Below the pieces are notes generated by a model. It was not told the origin of the DNA and ran no database searches. It was given only the letters and a program-made list of their open reading frames with translations. From an uncultured Oscillospiraceae bacterium (GTDB taxonomy: Bacteria > Bacillota > Clostridia > Oscillospirales > Oscillospiraceae), in contig CAKTLD010000006.1 of NCBI GenBank assembly GCA_934572445.1, positions 1-38,293 on the forward strand: DNA of 38,293 nucleotides, read 5' to 3'. Of the stretch, positions 15,160-23,527 are shown piece by piece. Positions within the stretch are counted from its first letter, which is position 1. Every line of letters begins with the position of its first letter. Made by a program: the position numbers and the translations under genes.

Positions 15160-15723
15160 CCGCTCGGCGGCGGAAAATTTCGCCGGCCGGACTGTTTACT
15201 CCGCGGGCGGCGGCTTCAGTCCGGCGCTCGGCGGCCTGTTCGTTGCGGGCATGGTCTATGTCGTGCTTGCCGCACTGGTGCCGGGAGTGCTTACTTCGTC
15301 CTCGGCAGCATTGTCGGCGCGGGCTGCGCCAGATTCAACCTCGCGCTTGCCGGCCGCGCGGACGCGGGCTTTGAAACGCTTTTTGCCGATCTGTCCAGCT
15401 GGAAGACGACCGCACTGATGCGCTTCCTGAGGAAGCTGCTGGTCATTCCCGGCATCGCTGCGGGCTACAGCTGTGCCATGACGGACTACATCCTCGCCGA
15501 GCATCCCGGGCTGACGTCGGACGAGGTCCTTGTGCGCTCGAAGAAGATGATGCAGGGCGACCGCTGGCTTCTGTTCTGCCTGGAGTTCAGCTGGGATATT
15601 TTCTGCGCACTGACGCTCAGCATCGGCAATCTGGGGCTGCGCCCCAACCGCGAGAGCGCCAGAGCCGCGTTCTACCGCGAAATCAGCGGTACGGGGTATC
15701 GGACGTACTGCTCCGATCAATAA
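15160..15723 (+). pseudogene. Broken DUF975-family membrane protein gene
   Basis: The 3' half (15418-15723) encodes the hallmark of DUF975 proteins: LVIPGIAAGYSCAMTDYILAE, then SDEVLVRSKKMMQGDRW. The same frame is open back to about 15287 (YFVLGSIVGAGCARFNLALA). Before that the homology continues in another frame (YSAGGGFSPALGGLFVAGMV, from about 15190), so a frameshift lies near 15285. No start codon, ribosome binding site or N-terminal helix remains, and the readable part starts right after the TetR stop. A sequencing error could explain the frameshift but not the missing 5' end. Confidence 0.75.
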
Positions 15724-15724
15724 A

Positions 15725-15759
15725 GAAAGAGCCTGCGGCCCTGGGCCGCAGGCTCTTTC
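15725..15759. terminator. Bidirectional terminator
   Basis: A 16-bp perfect stem, GAAAGAGCCTGCGGCC (15725-15740) with 15744-15759 and loop CTG, lies between the DUF975 remnant and the convergent VanW-family gene. Confidence 0.85.
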
Positions 15760-15771
15760 TTCGTGATCCGT

Positions 15772-16584
15772 TTATACGCCGAGCGCGGAGGTATCGTAAA
15801 GTACGCGGGCATGGCTGCGCCGCAGCAGCTCGCGCGTGAGCACATTGCCGGTGGCCTTGTCCACCGCGGTGCGGTATACCTCGCCGCAGCGGTAAACAAC
15901 GCCGTCCTCGCGGACGAAATGCTCGTTTTCCGCCGCGATGTGGTATTTGAACGCGAGCGGCGCGTCCGCGCGCAGCTCGCCGCACAGGTGGGTGGGCGTC
16001 GTGCGGATGAGGAGCTGATAGGTCTGCTCTGTGTCGTTGCGGAAGCGATAGTCGAGATAGCTGTAGAAGATCGATGTGCCGGTGCCGAACGGGACCTGAC
16101 GGCCGAAATCGGGGAACAGGTCAAACTGGTCGTGATGGTGCTGTTCGGTGATGGTCAGCGGTGTATGGAGCACCATCCAGTGGATCAGGTTGCTGAACTG
16201 ACACATCCCACCGCCGACAGCCTCGCCGGTCTGCGCGTTGGCGATGACGAGACCTGTGCGGTAGCCGCGCGCGGCACTGGGCGGCCCGACGAGCCGCCAG
16301 AACGAAAATGTTTCGCCCGGGCGGATGAGGATGCCGTTGATCTTCGGTGCGGCGAGCGCGAGATTGACGGCCTTGTTGTCCTGCAGCACGGGATCGACCT
16401 TGCCGAGCGTGCGGCGGATGAGCGAATTGTGGCGGTAGATCAGTGCGTCGAGCGGCACATCTGTGCGCGTTTTGGCAAAGCGCTCACCGGATATGCAGTC
16501 CTGCAGTGTGCGTAAGGCACAGCTTTTTTCAACGGAAATGCGGTATGCGAGCGGCGAAAGCTCGCAGAACAGCCGGCGGTGCAT
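15772..16584 (-). CDS. VanW-family protein
   Basis: A 270-residue protein of the VanW family, named from vancomycin-resistance clusters but of unknown biochemical role. The signature is strong: NKAVNLALAAPKINGILIRP, GETFSFWRLVGPPSAARGY, and VGGGMCQFSNLIHWMVL. There is no signal peptide, unlike many exported VanW-domain proteins. I start at the ATG at 16584, with GGGAGG 9 nt upstream. It stands alone, divergent from the BlaI/BlaR1-like pair. Confidence 0.92.
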   Translation of the reverse strand: MHRRLFCELSPLAYRISVEKSCALRTLQDCISGERFAKTRTDVPLDALIYRHNSLIRRTLGKVDPVLQDNKAVNLALAAPKINGILIRPGETFSFWRLVGPPSAARGYRTGLVIANAQTGEAVGGGMCQFSNLIHWMVLHTPLTITEQHHHDQFDLFPDFGRQVPFGTGTSIFYSYLDYRFRNDTEQTYQLLIRTTPTHLCGELRADAPLAFKYHIAAENEHFVREDGVVYRCGEVYRTAVDKATGNVLTRELLRRSHARVLYDTSALGV

Positions 16585-16635
16585 GGCAGGTTGCCTCCCT
16601 TGAGATATCATTCCGCGCCCGCAGACGCTGACAGC

Positions 16636-16664
16636 ATCATACCACAGTGCGCTGCGGCTTTCAA
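16636..16664 (-). promoter_or_regulatory. Promoter of the VanW-family gene
   Basis: On the minus strand: -35 TTGAAA (16664-16659), 17-bp spacer, -10 TATGAT (16641-16636), 52 bp before the start codon. Confidence 0.7.
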
Positions 16665-16683
16665 GAAGGGCAAAGCTGCCTCT

Positions 16684-16742
16684 TGACAAGCAGGTCTACT
16701 CATGATAGACTGCAAACAACAAGAGGTCTATTGGGAATAGAC
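16684..16742 (+). promoter_or_regulatory. Promoter with two BlaI-type operators
   Basis: -35 TTGACA (16684-16689), 17-bp spacer, -10 TAGACT (16707-16712). Operator 1 is GTCTA-N7-TAGAC at 16694-16710, inside the spacer and -10. Operator 2 is GTCTA-N7-TAGAC at 16726-16742, downstream. They are 32 bp centre to centre. Occupation by a dimeric BlaI-like repressor would block initiation and give autoregulation, as in bla/mec systems. Confidence 0.85.
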
Positions 16743-16759
16743 TGGTGGGAGGTGCACCT

Positions 16760-17125
16760 ATGGAAGAGTACAAGCTTGGCGTTGTGGAAACGCGCTTTGC
16801 CGAGATCATCTGGCAGCACGAGCCGCTCACCTCCGGCGAGCTGGTGAAACGCTGCGAGCAGGAGTTGAACTGGAAAAAGTCCACGACCTACACGGTGCTC
16901 AAAAAGCTCTGCGAGCACGGTATCTTTCAAAATGAGAACGGTCTTGTGACCTCGCGCCTTTCGCGCGGGGAGTACAACGCCGTGCAGAGCGAGCGGTTCG
17001 TCGAAGATACATTCGATGGTTCGCTGCCCGCGTTCCTTGCGGCTTTTACCGCGCGCAAAGCCCTGTCGGAGGAGGATGTTGCCGAGATCCGCCGTATGAT
17101 CGACGGGCACGGAAAGGAGCAGTGA
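16760..17125 (+). CDS. BlaI/MecI-family repressor
   Basis: A 121-residue winged-helix repressor. The family pattern is clear: VVETRFAEIIWQHEPLTSGEL, then WKKSTTYTVLKKLCEHGIF with the recognition helix and wing, and a C-terminal dimerisation helix around LPAFLAAFTARKALSEEDV. The start is ATG at 16760, with GGGAGG 7 nt upstream. It ends 4 bp before the BlaR1-like gene. By analogy to BlaI it is cleaved when BlaR1 senses its signal. No beta-lactamase gene is in the window, so the target may be the operon itself or distant genes. Confidence 0.93.
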   Translation: MEEYKLGVVETRFAEIIWQHEPLTSGELVKRCEQELNWKKSTTYTVLKKLCEHGIFQNENGLVTSRLSRGEYNAVQSERFVEDTFDGSLPAFLAAFTARKALSEEDVAEIRRMIDGHGKEQ

Positions 17126-17129
17126 CATA

Positions 17130-20099
17130 ATGGCCGCCATTTTTCTGAAACTGCTCAATCTCAGCATTTCGGCCAGCTGGCTGGTGCTGGCGGTGCTGGC
17201 GCTGCGCTTTGCGCTCAGGAAAGCGCCGAAGTGGACGAATGTTCTGCTCTGGGGTATCGTGGCGCTGCGGCTCATGCTGCCGTTTTCCATTGAGAGCGCA
17301 CTGAGCCTTGTGCCCAGCGCCGAGACCGTCAGCCCCGCAGTCGTGCAGTATGATCCTGCGCCGACCATCACGAGCGGCGTGGAGATCATCGACAGCGCGG
17401 TCAATCCTGTCATCAGCGAGAGCTTTGCCGCCGACCCCGCCGCGAGCGTCAACCCGCTTTTCGTCTGGACGGAGCTGGCGGGCGCCGTATGGCTCCTTGG
17501 CCTTGCGGCCATGCTGATTTATGCGCTCGTGAGCTATGGAAAGCTGCGGCGTCGCGTGGGCGCGTCGCTCCGGCTGGAGGGGAACGTTTACCTCTGCGAT
17601 GAAGTCGCTTCGCCCTTTATCCTCGGCATCATCCGGCCGCGCATCTATCTGCCCTCCGCGATGGACGATGTACAGCGCGCAAATGTGCTGGCACACGAGC
17701 GGGCGCATCTTGCACGCCGTGACCACTGGTGGAAGCCGCTGGGCTTTGCCCTGCTGGCGGTCTACTGGTTCAACCCTGTGCTGTGGCTGGCGTATGCGCT
17801 GCTCTGCCGTGACATCGAGCTCGCCTGCGACGAAAGGGTCCTCCGCGGCATGGACGCCGAGGCGGTGAAGACCTATTCCACCGTGCTGCTTGCGTGCAGC
17901 GTGCCGCGCCGGATGATCGCGGCCTGCCCGCTCGCCTTCGGCGAGGTGGGCGTGAAGACGCGCGTGAAAAGCGCGCTGAGCTATAAAAAGCCCGCCGTTC
18001 GCTTTGTCGTGCTGGCGCTGATCGCCTGTGCCGCCGCGGCCGTGTGCTTTCTGACGAATCCGCCGCGGGAACTCAGCAAGGTCTGCGGCGATTTCTGGGA
18101 CGCGGAGACATTCTGCACCTATGTGGAGGAACGGCCCGACGCGGACGCGCGGTATCATAGCGCCGACGGGACGGTACGGCTCTCCGAGCACCTCACGGAC
18201 GTCCGCATCGGCGCGGCGCGTCCGGAAAAGACGGCGGCTGTCAATCCCAAGTGGTCCACGCTCTACCTTGCGCTGCCGGATGCCGATGGAGCGGCTGCCG
18301 AGCGTCTGACCATCGACTTCATTCGGGAGTATGATGCACCGAATGGCACGGAGGCGGTCTACTCGCTGAACATCGGTACAGGAGACGCCGTTAAGTCCTA
18401 TAAGGTCCTCTCCGGTCAAGATGAGATCGAAGCATTCCTTGCGTATCTGCGCGGCGATGCGCCCAGCCTGCTGGCCGCGGCCGATCTTGACGGCGATGGA
18501 ACGGAAGAAGAGATATTTTACGAGGAAGCCGAGCCGGAACAGCTCTACCGGATTTATGCCGCGGACAGCGGCGGCGAACGGTGGAGTGCCGAACTGGGCC
18601 TCGCCCATGTGGGCTGGGACAGCTATTTCCTTTTCCGCGACGGCGATACCAGTGCCATCCTGCGCTATAACCCGGCGATGTTCCAGGGACTCTGTGGCTA
18701 CAACTATGAGCTGTTCTCCGTCGGCGTGGACGGGCAGAGGCTCATCGCGCAGCGCAGTGTGGAATTTGACGCCAATCCGGATTCTGACGATCCGTGGCCG
18801 CCCGAGGCGCAGGCCTTTGCCGACGAGGTGAACGCGCTGCTGGAAAAGAGCACGCTGCTCATTTCCACGCTGAACGGCGAACTGCATCTGGGGGATGGGA
18901 CGACCTTCCGCTGCGCTCCGCCGTCGCAGAGCGCGGGCTGGGATGGGACGGCTTTCCGCTATCTGGCGCAGGAGTGGGACCTTTCTGCACTGCACCCGGG
19001 CGTGACAGGGATCGAGCGCGTCGATTTTGCCGGCGCGGACCTCAATACCCTTGTCATCACCGCGGACGCGGGGGAGGAAGGGCATGTCTACTTCTTCTTT
19101 GATGCCGTGACCCGCGCCTTCACGCAGGAGTTTGCGGGCGAATACCTTACCTGGTGCGGCAGCGACCTTACCACCGCCGTTTATGCGCAGGGGCTGATCC
19201 TCCGTACTCCGGGCGTCGGCATGGTCAAAACGCTCACGCTCGGCGAGGGCGAGACGCTGACGGGGCTTTCCTACTCGAGCGACCGTCGGCTGTCCGTCAT
19301 CGTGACGGACGGGACAAGCGGTGAGAAACGCTCCTATCCCATTGCGGAGGCCGCGGACGGGGAGAAGCCCGTCGCTTACTCTGCCTACGGCGATCCGGCC
19401 GCGCAGTGGGCGGGCGGAAAAGACTTTGACCCTGCGCTGCTGCAGATCGTTTCTGTCTCCGAGATCGCGGAGAACGGAGACGAGACCGTCATTACCCGGT
19501 TTGTTGATCTGGATATCGCTGCATCGGCGATGCACGCGATGCGCTGCACAACCGTGCCCGCGCAGACCGGGCGGCAGGCGAATGATATCCGCTACCGCGT
19601 CTCCGCCGTTTACGACGGCGTGGAGATGGACGTTTTGCTCGGCGGGACGAACCTGCTGTGCGAGCGCGGCGGCGAGCGCCGTGTGTGGCAGATCGTGAAC
19701 GGCGGGCTGGTACTGGGCATCGTGGCCGTCAACGCCAACGAGCGTCCGCTCAATCCGTGGTCGGAGGGCAGCGGGGCGGCACGCACCTGTTATACCTCCG
19801 TGACCAGCGGCTTCTGTCGGGCGACGCTGGCTGTTGATTACCGCCTGGCGCCGCGCGGTGACGGCACCTGGCGCATCGCGGAGATCACCGGTGCGCGTAC
19901 GCTGACGGGCTACCAGTGGCGGAATGGCTGGACCTACGTTCCCGAGGAACCTGTTGCGGTCTCGGATGTTTCCCTTGACGGCGATGGCACGAGCGCTGGG
20001 TTTGCGGTCTCCTACAGTGCAAGCCTCGGCTCGGGCATGCGGACCTATGACGGCAGGGTACAGCTCCGCATCCCGCGTGACACGGTGGCGGAGCCATAG
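17130..20099 (+). CDS. BlaR1-like M56 metallopeptidase with a very long C-terminal region
   Basis: A 989-residue membrane sensor-protease. Residues 1-300 form the M56 domain with about four membrane segments (10-30, 36-52, 112-135, 203-222) and zinc motif H189-E-R-A-H193, with Glu230 in DIELACDERVL. A final membrane helix (about 293-310) leads to some 680 residues, probably outside the cell. That part has no penicillin-binding motif (SxxK) of classical BlaR1 that I can see. It carries DLDGDGTEEEIFYEE (about 453-467) and LDGDGT near the end, calcium-loop-like repeats, suggesting a beta-rich sensor. AAAGGAG precedes the ATG. It is co-transcribed with the BlaI-like repressor. The signal is unknown. 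Confidence 0.9.
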   Translation: MAAIFLKLLNLSISASWLVLAVLALRFALRKAPKWTNVLLWGIVALRLMLPFSIESALSLVPSAETVSPAVVQYDPAPTITSGVEIIDSAVNPVISESFAADPAASVNPLFVWTELAGAVWLLGLAAMLIYALVSYGKLRRRVGASLRLEGNVYLCDEVASPFILGIIRPRIYLPSAMDDVQRANVLAHERAHLARRDHWWKPLGFALLAVYWFNPVLWLAYALLCRDIELACDERVLRGMDAEAVKTYSTVLLACSVPRRMIAACPLAFGEVGVKTRVKSALSYKKPAVRFVVLALIACAAAAVCFLTNPPRELSKVCGDFWDAETFCTYVEERPDADARYHSADGTVRLSEHLTDVRIGAARPEKTAAVNPKWSTLYLALPDADGAAAERLTIDFIREYDAPNGTEAVYSLNIGTGDAVKSYKVLSGQDEIEAFLAYLRGDAPSLLAAADLDGDGTEEEIFYEEAEPEQLYRIYAADSGGERWSAELGLAHVGWDSYFLFRDGDTSAILRYNPAMFQGLCGYNYELFSVGVDGQRLIAQRSVEFDANPDSDDPWPPEAQAFADEVNALLEKSTLLISTLNGELHLGDGTTFRCAPPSQSAGWDGTAFRYLAQEWDLSALHPGVTGIERVDFAGADLNTLVITADAGEEGHVYFFFDAVTRAFTQEFAGEYLTWCGSDLTTAVYAQGLILRTPGVGMVKTLTLGEGETLTGLSYSSDRRLSVIVTDGTSGEKRSYPIAEAADGEKPVAYSAYGDPAAQWAGGKDFDPALLQIVSVSEIAENGDETVITRFVDLDIAASAMHAMRCTTVPAQTGRQANDIRYRVSAVYDGVEMDVLLGGTNLLCERGGERRVWQIVNGGLVLGIVAVNANERPLNPWSEGSGAARTCYTSVTSGFCRATLAVDYRLAPRGDGTWRIAEITGARTLTGYQWRNGWTYVPEEPVAVSDVSLDGDGTSAGFAVSYSASLGSGMRTYDGRVQLRIPRDTVAEP

Positions 20100-20147
20100 G
20101 AGGAGAGCGCGCAGGGCAACTCTCGTGCGCGCATATGCCGGGCGGAT

Positions 20148-20371
20148 GAAAACCGCGATCCTGCCCCGGACGGCCTCGTGCTTGTCCGTTGGAACTGCTG
20201 GCGCTGCGCGGACTGCGGCACGCCCTTATCCGCTCAGGACAGAAACGGAGGGTGTGGTCCTGCGCGGGCTGCGGGACGGCGTTTGCATAAGATGCGGCCG
20301 TGCCGCCGGATGGCCTGTTATACCGTGCTTCTGCACCAACCGGCTCCGATGCGGGAGGGAACGAGATATAG
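20148..20371 (+). pseudogene. Possible decayed zinc-ribbon protein gene
   Basis: One frame reads RWNCWRCADCGTPLSAQDRN (from about 20186). Another reads QKRRVWSCAGCGTAFA to a TAA at 20288-20290, then continues open (DAAVPPDGLLYRASAPTGSD) to a TAG at 20369-20371. Two W-x-C-x2-C-G modules, split by a frameshift and a stop, look like the remains of a small double zinc-ribbon protein. No intact start is visible. It lies between the BlaR1-like gene and its terminator. This could be chance in GC-rich DNA. Confidence 0.35.
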
Positions 20372-20374
20372 CTG

Positions 20375-20409
20375 AAAAAGCGCTCCGGCCTTGGCCGGAG
20401 CGCTTTTTT
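20375..20409. terminator. Bidirectional terminator
   Basis: A 16-bp stem, AAAAAGCGCTCCGGCC (20375-20390) with 20393-20408, ends in T6. It ends the BlaI/BlaR1 unit and the convergent DUF1538/PII operon. Confidence 0.9.
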
Positions 20410-20417
20410 CGACTGTT

Positions 20418-21086
20418 TCAGGTTTCCTCGCGTGCACGCAGACCCGCGACCGATGAGATCGGCAGCGAGAAGCAGATCGCGCCCGCCTTCGTCCCGGGGC
20501 CGGCCTGCTCGTTGATCGAACGCATGATGGCGGCCTTTTCGTCTCTGTGGGCGATAATGTAGATCATATCCTTTTCATCGGCAAGGCTGACGCTGAAGAA
20601 CTTTTCGCCCCGCGTGCCGCCGGTGCCCTTGGCGTGCAGCACTGTGCCGCCGCCGGCGCCCGCGCCGCGCGCTGCGTCCATGACAAAATCGGAATAGCCT
20701 TCGTTCAGGATGACGATGATCAGCTCGTGTTCAAATTCCATGCTCGGTGCACCTCCTGTTTTCTGGTTGTCGGTGAGATAGGCAAGGGTCTTGCCGCCCG
20801 CCACGCTCTTGAGCGGCACGGTCAGCATAACACCATTGCCCGGAATGTCGATGAAGAGCTTGCGCTTGGCGGACTTGATGAGTGCCTCCGCCTCCTGCGC
20901 GCTTGCCACGGCGCTGACGACGTATTTCTCCGTTGCGTCCAGCCCGTAAACGGCCAGATGCTCGCTCTTGGCAGTGCCGCGTGCGGGCATACTGAGCACC
21001 ATGTGCAGCCCCGCAGCGCTGTAAAGCGAATGCATCGCTTCGCCGCGGTCATGGTCGGTGATGGCAATGATATAATACAGCTCCAT
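20418..21086 (-). CDS. Tandem PII-like signalling protein linked to DUF1538
   Basis: A 222-residue protein made of two PII-like ferredoxin folds. Domain 1 (1-110) starts MELYYIIAITDHDRGEAMH and ends with a basic IDIPGNGVMLTVPL strand. Domain 2 (about 123-222) starts ELIIVILNEGYSDFVMDAA and has GAGGGTVLHAKGTG, matching the PII region that leads into the T-loop. PII proteins bind nucleotides and gate membrane transporters. I start at the ATG at 21086, with GGAGG 9 nt upstream. The gene begins 1 bp after the stop of the DUF1538 gene, so it very likely regulates that transporter. Canonical T-loop residues are not recognisable. Confidence 0.85.
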   Translation of the reverse strand: MELYYIIAITDHDRGEAMHSLYSAAGLHMVLSMPARGTAKSEHLAVYGLDATEKYVVSAVASAQEAEALIKSAKRKLFIDIPGNGVMLTVPLKSVAGGKTLAYLTDNQKTGGAPSMEFEHELIIVILNEGYSDFVMDAARGAGAGGGTVLHAKGTGGTRGEKFFSVSLADEKDMIYIIAHRDEKAAIMRSINEQAGPGTKAGAICFSLPISSVAGLRAREET

Positions 21087-21087
21087 A

Positions 21088-22614
21088 TCAGCAGGCCTCC
21101 CACAGTTCGATGATCTCGTCGTCGCCGAAGTCGGGCAGCGCGGGTTCGCTTCCGGCGCGGCGGGATTTGACCACATAGATCGCCCCCATCACCTGCACGG
21201 TGATCAGCGGCATCATGGCCACGAGCGCCACCAGACCGAACGCGTCCGTCATCACGCTGCCGCCCAGCGCCTCGCACGCGCCCATGGCAAAGGGCAGCAT
21301 GAATGTGGCCGTCAGCGGACCGGAGGCCACGCCGCCGGAGTCGAACGCGATGGCGGTGAAGGTGCGCGGCACAAAAAAGCTTAGAGTGAGCGCGATAAGG
21401 TACCCGGGCACGAGAAAGTACATGATCGAAATGCCTGTGATGACGCGCAGCATCGCAAGCCCGCCCGCGGAGGAGACTGCAATGGAGAGGCTCATTCCCA
21501 TGGCTTTTGCCGAGATGGCGCCCGCGCTCAGCTCTTCCACCTGTTTGTTGAGGATATGTACGGCAGGCTCTGCATTGATGATGAACCAGCCCATCAGCAT
21601 CGCAAGGGGCGCGAGCAGCCAGATCCGCCAGCCCTCCGTCAGCGCCGCGCCGAGCGTGTAGCCAAGCGGCGAGAAACCGACATTCACGCCCGTGAGAAAC
21701 AGCACGAGCCCGACATAGGTGTAAAGGATACCGACGACGATGCGCAGGAAGGGGAGTCTGCGCAGCCGGAGCGATATGATCTGAAAGATGAGGAAGAAGA
21801 CGACGATCGGCAGCAGCGCGACCGTGACCTCCCGGAGATAGTCCGGCAGGGCGTGCAGATAGTCTCTTCCCAACTCCACCGTAGTGGAAATGTCGGAGAC
21901 GACCGTGCTTTCCGACGCGCTGGGCTGTGTCTGATAGATCGCGCCGAGCAGCAGCACCGAGAGGATCGGCCCGATGGAGCACAGGCCCACAAGGCCGAAG
22001 CTGTCCGCCTTTGCATTTTCATCGCTTCGGATAGATGCAACGCCGACGCCCAGCGCCATGATGAACGGCACAGTCATTGGCCCCGTGGTCACACCGCCGG
22101 AGTCGAACGCGACAGAGAGGATGCTGCTGTCAGAAAGGAACGCCGCGAGGAACACGATCGCATAGAACGCGATCAGCATCGTACGCAGCGAAATGGAGAA
22201 CAGGATTCTCACCATGCACAGCATCAGAAAAAAACCCACGCCGACCGAAACCGTGAGGATCAGCACCGTGGAGTCGATATCCGGCACATTGCCGGCCAGC
22301 ACCTGCAGGTCCGGCTCCGCCACCGTGATGGCGACGCCGAGGGCGAAGCTCACGAACAGAATGAGCGGCAGGTTGCGTGATTTCGTCAGCTTGGAGCCCA
22401 TGTAGTTGCCGATGCGGCTCATGGACATCTCCGCGCCCAGCGTGAAGAGCCCCATGCCGAGGATCAGCATGGCGGTCGCGATCACGAACGAGAGCATCAG
22501 TCCCGCATCCACCGGCACGAGCACAAAGCAGATGGCCATGACGATCAGGCTGATGGGCAGTACCGAGGCCGTGGCTTCCTTCAGTTTTTCGAGTAATACT
22601 TGCTTCTGGTACAA
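21088..22614 (-). CDS. DUF1538-family membrane protein
   Basis: A 508-residue polytopic membrane protein. It is an internal duplication: VAFDSGGVTTGPMTVPFIMALGVG (first half) and IAFDSGGVASGPLTATFMLPFAMG (second half) are the same motif in two inverted or tandem domains, a design typical of transporters. The transported substrate is not established. The start is probably TTG at 22614, with AAAGGAG 7 nt upstream; ATG codons farther up lack a site. It is first in an operon with the tandem PII-like gene. No clear promoter could be fixed, though the dyad at 22710-22727 lies upstream. Confidence 0.85.
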   Translation of the reverse strand: MYQKQVLLEKLKEATASVLPISLIVMAICFVLVPVDAGLMLSFVIATAMLILGMGLFTLGAEMSMSRIGNYMGSKLTKSRNLPLILFVSFALGVAITVAEPDLQVLAGNVPDIDSTVLILTVSVGVGFFLMLCMVRILFSISLRTMLIAFYAIVFLAAFLSDSSILSVAFDSGGVTTGPMTVPFIMALGVGVASIRSDENAKADSFGLVGLCSIGPILSVLLLGAIYQTQPSASESTVVSDISTTVELGRDYLHALPDYLREVTVALLPIVVFFLIFQIISLRLRRLPFLRIVVGILYTYVGLVLFLTGVNVGFSPLGYTLGAALTEGWRIWLLAPLAMLMGWFIINAEPAVHILNKQVEELSAGAISAKAMGMSLSIAVSSAGGLAMLRVITGISIMYFLVPGYLIALTLSFFVPRTFTAIAFDSGGVASGPLTATFMLPFAMGACEALGGSVMTDAFGLVALVAMMPLITVQVMGAIYVVKSRRAGSEPALPDFGDDEIIELWEAC

Positions 22615-22709
22615 AAGCTCACTCCTTTTCCGATTCCAATAATTCTCTCTCAGTTTAACAAAAAAACGCCGCGTTGAACAGAGGGCAATCAATAAAAAAT
22701 GCGTTAATT

Positions 22710-22727
22710 TTCGCCCGCACGGGCGAA
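22710..22727. repeat. Perfect 18-bp inverted repeat upstream of the DUF1538 gene
   Basis: TTCGCCCG-CA-CGGGCGAA. It sits between the TetR terminator and the DUF1538 start. It could be an operator for DUF1538 or a second stem of the TetR terminator; on the minus strand it is followed by AAAATTAACG, with no T-tract. Confidence 0.55.
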
Positions 22728-22728
22728 C

Positions 22729-22765
22729 GAAAAGCGGGAGCCGAAGGCAAAGCCTTCGGCTCCCG
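22729..22765 (-). terminator. Terminator of the flippase-linked TetR gene
   Basis: A 14-bp perfect stem (22735-22748 with 22752-22765, loop AAA) followed on the minus strand by CTTTTC, 18 bp past the gene. Confidence 0.85.
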
Positions 22766-22782
22766 CGATAAGAAACAATGCT

Positions 22783-23343
22783 CTATTTGTGCTGTGCGCC
22801 GCGTTCAAGAGAGGTACGGATGTTGCCGTCGAGCATGTCACCCAAGTCTGCGAGGAACGAGTCGGGCGCGCCCTTCATACCGTTGCGCAGCCATTCGGCC
22901 GTCAGACCTGTGAGTGCGGCAGTGTAAAAGCGCGCCAGCGCAAGGACCTTGCCCTCGCTGATATCGAGCCCCTCGGCCTCCTTCTGCACATAGGCGTGCA
23001 TACCGGCCAGGATCGTCTGGTGATAGTAGCGCTCCAGGATGCTGCGGTGGGCGGAATCGTAGAGATGCATGATGGCGCGCTTGTTCTGCACGGCAAAGTC
23101 GATAGCCGCAAGGAAAGCCTTCTGCCAGGATTCATAGCTATCCACGCAGCTGTTGATCTTCTCAATCTCAGATTCGAACACGTTCTCGGCCAGCGCGTAA
23201 ATGTCGGTATAGTAATAATAGAAGGTGTTCCGCGTGACCTCACTGCGTTCGGCAATATCGCGCACGGAGATCTTGTCGAAGGGACGCTCGGCCAGCAGCT
23301 CCATGAAGCTACGGCGGATCGCGTTCTTGGTGCGAAGCGCCAT
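22783..23343 (-). CDS. TetR/AcrR-family regulator next to a flippase gene
   Basis: A 186-residue regulator. Residues 6-52 hold the TetR helix-turn-helix (FMELLAERPFDKISVRDIA, then VTRNTFYYYYTDIYALAENV). The C-terminal part is the TetR_C type with YHQTILAGMHAYVQKEAEG and ALTGLTAEWLRNGMKG. AGAGGAAG lies about 7 nt before the ATG. It is divergent from the flippase-like gene across 184 bp, and the inverted repeat on its own -10 suggests autoregulation. The flippase gene is the obvious second target. Confidence 0.9.
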   Translation of the reverse strand: MALRTKNAIRRSFMELLAERPFDKISVRDIAERSEVTRNTFYYYYTDIYALAENVFESEIEKINSCVDSYESWQKAFLAAIDFAVQNKRAIMHLYDSAHRSILERYYHQTILAGMHAYVQKEAEGLDISEGKVLALARFYTAALTGLTAEWLRNGMKGAPDSFLADLGDMLDGNIRTSLERGAQHK

Positions 23344-23368
23344 GGAATCTTCCTCTCTTTCTGTCGGA

Positions 23369-23405
23369 ATACATCAAGTATACTGTATCCCCGGGAAAGT
23401 TGCAA
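23369..23405 (-). promoter_or_regulatory. TetR promoter with overlapping inverted repeat
   Basis: On the minus strand: -35 TTGCAA (23405-23400), 17-bp spacer, -10 TATACT (23382-23377). ATACA-N10-TGTAT (23369-23388) covers the -10, as expected of a TetR autoregulatory site. Confidence 0.65.
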
Positions 23406-23423
23406 GAGGGAAAACGAAAAAGC

Positions 23424-23497
23424 CTTAACGGCGCCTTAACACTTTGCGCGTCCGGCGCGGTTTGCCAGTTTTCATTTGCCGCGCCGCAGGCTAAAAT
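23424..23497 (+). promoter_or_regulatory. Flippase promoter with CTTAAC direct repeats
   Basis: -35 TTTTCA (23469-23474), 17-bp spacer, -10 TAAAAT (23492-23497). Upstream, CTTAAC at 23424 and 23435 form an 11-bp-period direct repeat like the one upstream of kup. Confidence 0.5.
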
Positions 23498-23527
23498 AGA
23501 AAACATTCATGAAAGGAAGAGACCATT

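Noticed and set aside
17046..19535. 829-codon open frame on the minus strand opposite the BlaR1-like gene
   Set aside because: Antisense shadow. The opposite strand has M56 motifs, a ribosome binding site and an operon partner; this frame has Arg/Gln-rich low-quality composition.
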